64,000 nt of DNA. It comes from Ensifer sp. MPMI2T. GTDB lineage: Bacteria > Pseudomonadota > Alphaproteobacteria > Rhizobiales > Rhizobiaceae. The notes below the pieces were generated by a model, which worked only from the letters and a program-made list of their open reading frames with translations, ran no database searches and was not told where the DNA came from. Both the position numbers and the translations under genes were made by a program. This document shows, piece by piece, positions 59,778-64,000 of this stretch. The number at the start of each line of letters is the position of its first letter. The first letter of the stretch is position 1. Where the stretch lies: NCBI RefSeq assembly GCF_004827385.1, contig NZ_SRXN01000002.1, forward strand, positions 62,001 to 126,000, given 5' to 3'.

Positions 59778-60827
59778 TCAGTCTTCGGAGAGCTTCCGAC
59801 GCCTCATTCGTTCGGCGCGCACCAGAAAACTAAGCATGCGCGCCTCTTCGGCGCGCAATTCTTTGTTCGCGCGGCCCCGCGCGTCGAGCGTTCTGGCGGA
59901 AACGGAGGTATCGCGTGCGAGCGCAATGATCTGTGGATGGATGTAGCTCGTGCGCGCGATCGCCGGGGTGTTGTGCAGAACAGATGCGGCTGCCTCGCTC
60001 ATCTTCTTCACGGTCGGCCGCTCTCCCGTCCCGACGGCCGCGCGCGCAACCGTAAAGGCCGCAACGCTCCCCGCCCAGGTCCGAAATGTTTTTGCGGAAA
60101 TCGGCACTCCTGATATCTCTGCGAGGTAGCGATTGAGACGCCCCGAATCGATCGGCCGCACAGTGTCGGTGTCGTCCTTCCAGACAAAAAGCTGCCGGCC
60201 CGGCAAGTCCGCAATTTCTTCAAGCAGCCGTTGCAATCTCGGATGGCGCAGTCTGCGCCTCACCCGCTTGCCGCCTTTGCTAATGAAGCTCAGTTGGATG
60301 CAGCCATCCGAAAGCTTAAGGTGGCGCTTTAGCAAGGTTGTCGCGCCGTAGCTCGCATTGGCCTCGACATAGGCCGGGCTACCGACACGCAGGTGAGCTT
60401 CATCAAGGAGCGCCACCAGCGCCGCGAGAACCGTGCGGACGTCCTCGGGAGGGCCCTGCATATGGCGCCGCATCGTGCGGCGGATCCTCGGCAGCACCCT
60501 TCCGAACGTCAGAAGTTGTCCGAACTTGTCGCCGCTTCGCAGCGCCTGCCATTCCTTGTGATAGCGATATTGCTTTCGGCCCCGCGCGTCGTAGCCCGTC
60601 GCCTGGAGGTGACCGCTCGCATTCAGGCAGATCCAAACGTTCTCGTAGGCGGGCGGCAGCCCGAGCGACGATATGCGCGCCTTCACCGCGGGATCGGAAA
60701 GTGCCGAACCGTCCGGCAGACGATAAACGAAGCCTCGGCCTTGGCGCTGGCGCCTGATTCCCGGCTCGGTGTCGCTCACGTAGACGAGCCCATTTTCCTC
60801 AAGCGCGAGCTCACCGTTTCTAGCCAT
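59778..60827 (-). CDS. DNA topoisomerase IB
   Basis: A 349-aa type IB topoisomerase, the short poxvirus-like bacterial form. N-terminal beta domain with RRQRQGRGFVYRL and DPAVKARISSLGLPPAYENVW; catalytic domain with RVGSPAYVEANASYGATTL, FISKGGKRVRRRLRHP, and the nucleophile Tyr at about 295 in TSYIHPQII. Catalytic Arg, Lys, Arg, His positions appear occupied. Its start overlaps the glgX stop by 8 bp, so it is translated from the glgX message and shares the EcfG-type promoter. Confidence 0.92.
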   Translation of the reverse strand: MARNGELALEENGLVYVSDTEPGIRRQRQGRGFVYRLPDGSALSDPAVKARISSLGLPPAYENVWICLNASGHLQATGYDARGRKQYRYHKEWQALRSGDKFGQLLTFGRVLPRIRRTMRRHMQGPPEDVRTVLAALVALLDEAHLRVGSPAYVEANASYGATTLLKRHLKLSDGCIQLSFISKGGKRVRRRLRHPRLQRLLEEIADLPGRQLFVWKDDTDTVRPIDSGRLNRYLAEISGVPISAKTFRTWAGSVAAFTVARAAVGTGERPTVKKMSEAAASVLHNTPAIARTSYIHPQIIALARDTSVSARTLDARGRANKELRAEEARMLSFLVRAERMRRRKLSED

Positions 60828-62952
60828 GGTCCGCCGGACAGAAGACGGTGATGCTTTGTCCTGCGACAAGCTCACGGTCTTGTGCGGCGCGAACAAGACC
60901 GGGGTCGTCACGTGCCGCGTCGAAACTGGCCGCATCGAAATTGGCGGTATCGAGCACGCGCTGCCACCGCTCCGTTCCGTTCACGCGCGGAAGCGAGATC
61001 TCGCAATCGGCGCCGGCGTTTAACACCAGGAACACGCCGTTGGCTGGTGTCGTCTCCGCGACGCCGTTGCGGCTGATGTAGACGCCGACGATACGTAAGG
61101 CTTCATCATGCCACGCTCCCTCGTCCATCGAACGGCCGTCCGCCCTGTACCAGGCGATTTCCAAGTGACCGCCGTCGCCCGGTTCACCGTTGAGAAACCG
61201 CTCCTGACGGAGCGATGGATTTTCCTTCCGGAACTCCACCATCTTTCGGCAGAAGGCTAGGAAGGCTTCGTCGCCGGAAGGCCAATCGAGCCAACCGATC
61301 TCGTTATCCTGGCAATAGGCGTTGTTGTTGCCTGCCTGGTTGTTCCCGAATTCGTCGCCGCCAAGGATCATCGGCACTCCCTGGCTGACCATCAGGGTGG
61401 CGAACATGGCGCGGCGCCGGCGCGCGCGTGCGTTCTTGATCCCCTCGTCATCGGTGGCGCCTTCCACACCCATATTGTCCGAATGGTTGTCGGGATGTCC
61501 GTCGCGATTGTCCTCGCCGTTCGCCTCATTATGCCTGTCGTTGTAGGAAACCGTGTCCAGGAGCGTAAAGCCGTCATGCGCGCCGACAAAGTTGATCGAC
61601 GCGGTGGCACCGCGGTCGGAATGATTGAATTGCACCGGCGATCCCGCGATACGCTCTGCAAGCACCGGCACTACGCCGTCATCCCCCTTCCAGAACCGCC
61701 GGACATCGTCCCGGAACCGATCGTTCCATTCGCGGAACGGATGCGGGAAGCCGCCGAGCTGGTAACCGCCGTCCCCGGTATCCCAGGGCTCCGCGATGAG
61801 CTTGACGCCGGCGAGGATCGGGTCCTGCCTGATCGCGTCGAAGAAGCCGCCTTCCCGATCGAATTCCATGTCCTCGCGGCCGAGCGCGCTCGCGAGGTCG
61901 AAACGGAAACCGTCGATATGCATCACCTGCACCCAATAGCGAAGGCTATCGAGCACCATGCGCAGAACGATCGGATGGGCGACGTTGAGCGTGTTGCCGG
62001 TGCCGGTCATGTCGAAGGTGTGACGCGGGTTTTCCGGAGATGGCCGGTAGTAGCTGAGATTGTCGAGACCGCGAAAACTCAAGGTCGGACCGTGCTCGGA
62101 GCCCTCGGCTGTATGGTTGTAGACGACATCCATGAGGACTTCGATGCCAGCGGCGTGGAACCGCTTCACCATCGTCTTGAACTCGGTGATCCGGCCGCTC
62201 TTCATATAGCGCGCCTGTGGGGCGAAGAAGCCGAGCGTCTGATAGCCCCAGTAGTTGCTGAGGCCGCGCTCGAGCAGATGCCGGTCATCGAGGAAATACT
62301 GCACTGGCAGGAGTTCGATCGCCGTCACGCCGAGTTTCGTCAGATGGTCGATGATCGGGTCACTTGCCATGCCGAGGAATGTGCCGCGCAGGTCTTCCGG
62401 CACAGCCGGGTGCGTCATGGTCATGCCGCGAACATGGGTCTCGTAGATGATCGTGTCAGTCCAGGGGCGGCGGATCGCCTTCTCGTCGTCCCAGTCGAAG
62501 GCCGGGTCCTGGATGACGCCCTTGACCATGAAGGGCGCGCTGTCGCGCTCATCGAAGGAAAGGTCGTTGGCCGCGCCGTCGATCGTGTATCCGAACAGTG
62601 CGTCGTCCCAGACGAATGTGCCGGCGACCTGCTTGGCATAGGGGTCGAGCAGCAGTTTGTTCGGATTGAATCGGTGCCCATTGTGTGGATCGTAGGGTCC
62701 GTGGGCGCGATAGCCGTAGAGCGTCCCCGGCCCGATGCCTTCGATATAACCCGTCCAGACATCACCCTCGCGCTTCGGCAGCGGCAGGCGCGCCGTCTCC
62801 CTGCTGCCATCCTCGGAAAACAGGCAGAGTTCGACCATCTCGGCATGGGCCGAAAAAACCGCGAAGTGCGTACCCTCGCCGGTAAATTCGGCGCCGAGTT
62901 CGGGTTTCAGAAAATCAAGTTCGGAGAAAGAAACGTTCATCGCCGTTGCCAT
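60820..62952 (-). CDS. glgX: Glycogen debranching enzyme GlgX
   Basis: A 710-aa GH13 isoamylase-type debranching enzyme with an N-terminal CBM48 (GTHFAVFSAHAEMVELCLF). Catalytic residues are Asp in GFRFDLAS, Glu in LIAEPWDTG and Asp in FVGAHDGFT. It removes alpha-1,6 branches from phosphorylase-trimmed glycogen. Start 62952 (AAGGGA) or 62940. A perfect EcfG-type promoter lies 33 bp upstream, and the divergent neighbour is TreZ, linking glycogen use to trehalose synthesis under stress. Confidence 0.93.
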   Translation of the reverse strand: MATAMNVSFSELDFLKPELGAEFTGEGTHFAVFSAHAEMVELCLFSEDGSRETARLPLPKREGDVWTGYIEGIGPGTLYGYRAHGPYDPHNGHRFNPNKLLLDPYAKQVAGTFVWDDALFGYTIDGAANDLSFDERDSAPFMVKGVIQDPAFDWDDEKAIRRPWTDTIIYETHVRGMTMTHPAVPEDLRGTFLGMASDPIIDHLTKLGVTAIELLPVQYFLDDRHLLERGLSNYWGYQTLGFFAPQARYMKSGRITEFKTMVKRFHAAGIEVLMDVVYNHTAEGSEHGPTLSFRGLDNLSYYRPSPENPRHTFDMTGTGNTLNVAHPIVLRMVLDSLRYWVQVMHIDGFRFDLASALGREDMEFDREGGFFDAIRQDPILAGVKLIAEPWDTGDGGYQLGGFPHPFREWNDRFRDDVRRFWKGDDGVVPVLAERIAGSPVQFNHSDRGATASINFVGAHDGFTLLDTVSYNDRHNEANGEDNRDGHPDNHSDNMGVEGATDDEGIKNARARRRRAMFATLMVSQGVPMILGGDEFGNNQAGNNNAYCQDNEIGWLDWPSGDEAFLAFCRKMVEFRKENPSLRQERFLNGEPGDGGHLEIAWYRADGRSMDEGAWHDEALRIVGVYISRNGVAETTPANGVFLVLNAGADCEISLPRVNGTERWQRVLDTANFDAASFDAARDDPGLVRAAQDRELVAGQSITVFCPADHG

Positions 62953-62984
62953 TCCCTTCCGCGCCCGCTCGAAAGCGATGGTGC

Positions 62985-63009
62985 AACGCGGTAGAAAAGA
63001 AATTGTTCC
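62985..63009 (-). promoter_or_regulatory. EcfG-type promoter for glgX and topoisomerase IB
   Basis: GGAAC-N16-CGTT on the minus strand, perfect match, 33 bp before the glgX start. Confidence 0.78.
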
Positions 63010-63096
63010 TACCGGGCACTTTCGGTCCTGAGAGAGGCAGTGGAACTTTCGCCGAAGCCGGCCAGTTTCTCTTCATTCATCCGAGGACCAAAGCCG

Positions 63097-64000
63097 ATGC
63101 AGCAACAGCAACCGCCAGGACTTTTCACAAGAACCTGGGGCGCCAGCTTGATCTCGGCGGATGCCGCATACTTCAGGTTGTGGGCACCCGACGAGCGAGC
63201 CGCCCGTCTCATCCTCAATGGGACCCCGCATGAGATGCAGGCGCTCGACGATGGATGGTTCGAGCATTCTCTGACAGCGCGCGCCGGGGACCTATATTGT
63301 TTTCAGCTATCCGACGGCTCGCTGGTTGCCGATCCAGCGTCGTCGGCCCAAAAGAATGGACCCTCTGGTCCTTCCGTCCTCGTCGATCAGTCGGCATATC
63401 GTTGGAAGGACGCCTCGTGGCGCGGCCGACCTTGGGAAGAGGCAATCATCTGCGAGTTGCACATTGGCGCCTTCACGCCGGAGGGCACATTTCGCGCAGC
63501 ATGCGAGCGGCTTGGCCATCTGGCTGATGCCGGCATCACCGCGGTCGAGATCATGCCCGTCGCCCAAGCTCCGGGCATGCGCGGCTGGGGCTATGACGGC
63601 GTGCTGCACTTTGCGCCCCACAATGCCTATGGGACACCGGACGACCTAAAGGCGCTCGTCGATCGGGCCCATTCGCTCGGACTCATGGTTCTGCTCGATG
63701 TCGTCTACAATCACTTCGGCCCGGAAGAAAATGCCTTGCCGCGCTACGCGGCCGGTTTCTTCAACACAGACGGTGCGACTCCGTGGGGAGCCTCGATTGC
63801 CTTCGAGCAGGACGCCGTCCGACGTTTTTTCATCGAGAATGCGCTCTATTGGCTGGGCGATTTCCGCTTTGACGGGCTGCGCATAGACGCGACCGAGCAG
63901 ATCAGAGATAGCCGCAAGCCCCACATCCTCGTCGAGATGGCGCGCGAGATACGCGAGACATTTCCCGAACGCCATGTCCACCTCGTTATCGAAGACGCAC
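63097..64000 (+). CDS. treZ: Malto-oligosyltrehalose trehalohydrolase (TreZ), 5' part
   Basis: The first ~301 codons of a GH13 enzyme cut by the window end. N-terminal CBM48-like domain (FTRTWGASLISADAAYFRLW), then CELHIGAFTPEGTF, GWGYDGVLHFAPHNAYGTPD, LLDVVYNHFGPE and the nucleophile Asp in GLRIDATEQI; the acid Glu is in HLVIEDA at the very end. It releases trehalose from maltooligosyl trehalose made by TreY. GAGGACC precedes the ATG. Divergent from glgX; a GGAAC-N17-AGTT string (63042-63067) is a weak stress-promoter candidate. Confidence 0.9.
   Translation, partial: MQQQQPPGLFTRTWGASLISADAAYFRLWAPDERAARLILNGTPHEMQALDDGWFEHSLTARAGDLYCFQLSDGSLVADPASSAQKNGPSGPSVLVDQSAYRWKDASWRGRPWEEAIICELHIGAFTPEGTFRAACERLGHLADAGITAVEIMPVAQAPGMRGWGYDGVLHFAPHNAYGTPDDLKALVDRAHSLGLMVLLDVVYNHFGPEENALPRYAAGFFNTDGATPWGASIAFEQDAVRRFFIENALYWLGDFRFDGLRIDATEQIRDSRKPHILVEMAREIRETFPERHVHLVIEDA

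Noticed and set aside
61483..62994. 503-codon plus-strand frame opposite glgX
   Set aside because: Antisense shadow of an unambiguous GH13 gene; no ribosome site or family motif.
63042..63067. GGAAC-N17-AGTT as a TreZ stress promoter
   Set aside because: The first base of the second box is off consensus and it is 30 bp from the start; not strong enough to list as a feature.

Overview
The window looks like a piece of a Rhizobiaceae genome, most likely Sinorhizobium/Ensifer and probably a pSymB-like megaplasmid or chromid. The reasons are high GC, many sugar ABC-transport and sugar-acid catabolic operons, no rRNA or tRNA, typical rhizobial small families (DUF982, DUF1127, DUF2934, DUF3008), repeated RIME-like palindromic elements, a FixK-type box and many GGAAC-N16/17-(C/G)GTT promoters of the alphaproteobacterial general stress sigma factor (EcfG/RpoE2). 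This assignment is inference; no database was searched.

Layout. 1-10.2 kb: an NAD-binding/DoxX-like protein with a DUF2269 membrane protein, a type I secretion ABC/HlyD pair, a YoaK-like membrane protein, a UspA stress protein with a FixK-type box, a TerC-like DUF475 membrane protein and two DUF982 proteins. 10.2-17.9 kb: an aldose (galactose/arabinose) module of sugar dehydrogenase, D-galactonate dehydratase, GntR regulator, a divergent AraFGH-type ABC importer and an aldose epimerase. 18.3-31.7 kb: a cluster of unknown substrate. A leftward catabolic operon (Gfo/Idh/MocA, DUF993 aldolase-like, enolase-superfamily protein, TIM-barrel isomerase) and a rightward uptake operon (Tat-exported binding protein, two permeases, two Gfo/Idh/MocA oxidoreductases, ATPase) flank a TetR gene. 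Both operon promoters carry the same GTAACY-N4-AGTTAY operator just downstream of a TTGACA box, so TetR probably controls them jointly.

31.9-36.4 kb: a peroxiredoxin-like protein, an ECF41 sigma factor locus with its carboxymuconolactone-decarboxylase partner and a textbook TGTCACA-N16-CGTC promoter, a membrane AraC regulator and a secreted hydrolase. 36.4-48.2 kb: sugar-acid catabolism with an SMP-30 lactonase, DapA-like protein, GntR, L-arabinonate-dehydratase-like IlvD/Edd enzyme, a broken uronate dehydrogenase, an orphan binding protein and a LacI-led operon (DUF2264, 2-hydroxyacid dehydrogenase, isomerase). A perfect 44-bp inverted repeat lies between the DapA-like and GntR genes.

48.2-64 kb: an island of mostly small stress proteins (low-affinity iron permease, SDRs, CBS-domain, BON, DUF1236, DUF2934, DUF3008 and DUF6766 proteins, topoisomerase IB, GlgX, start of TreZ). 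Eleven matches to the EcfG promoter lie in front of these genes, and the island encodes its own EcfG-like sigma factor and a possible NepR-like small protein. RIME-like elements, whole or half, recur nine times across the window.
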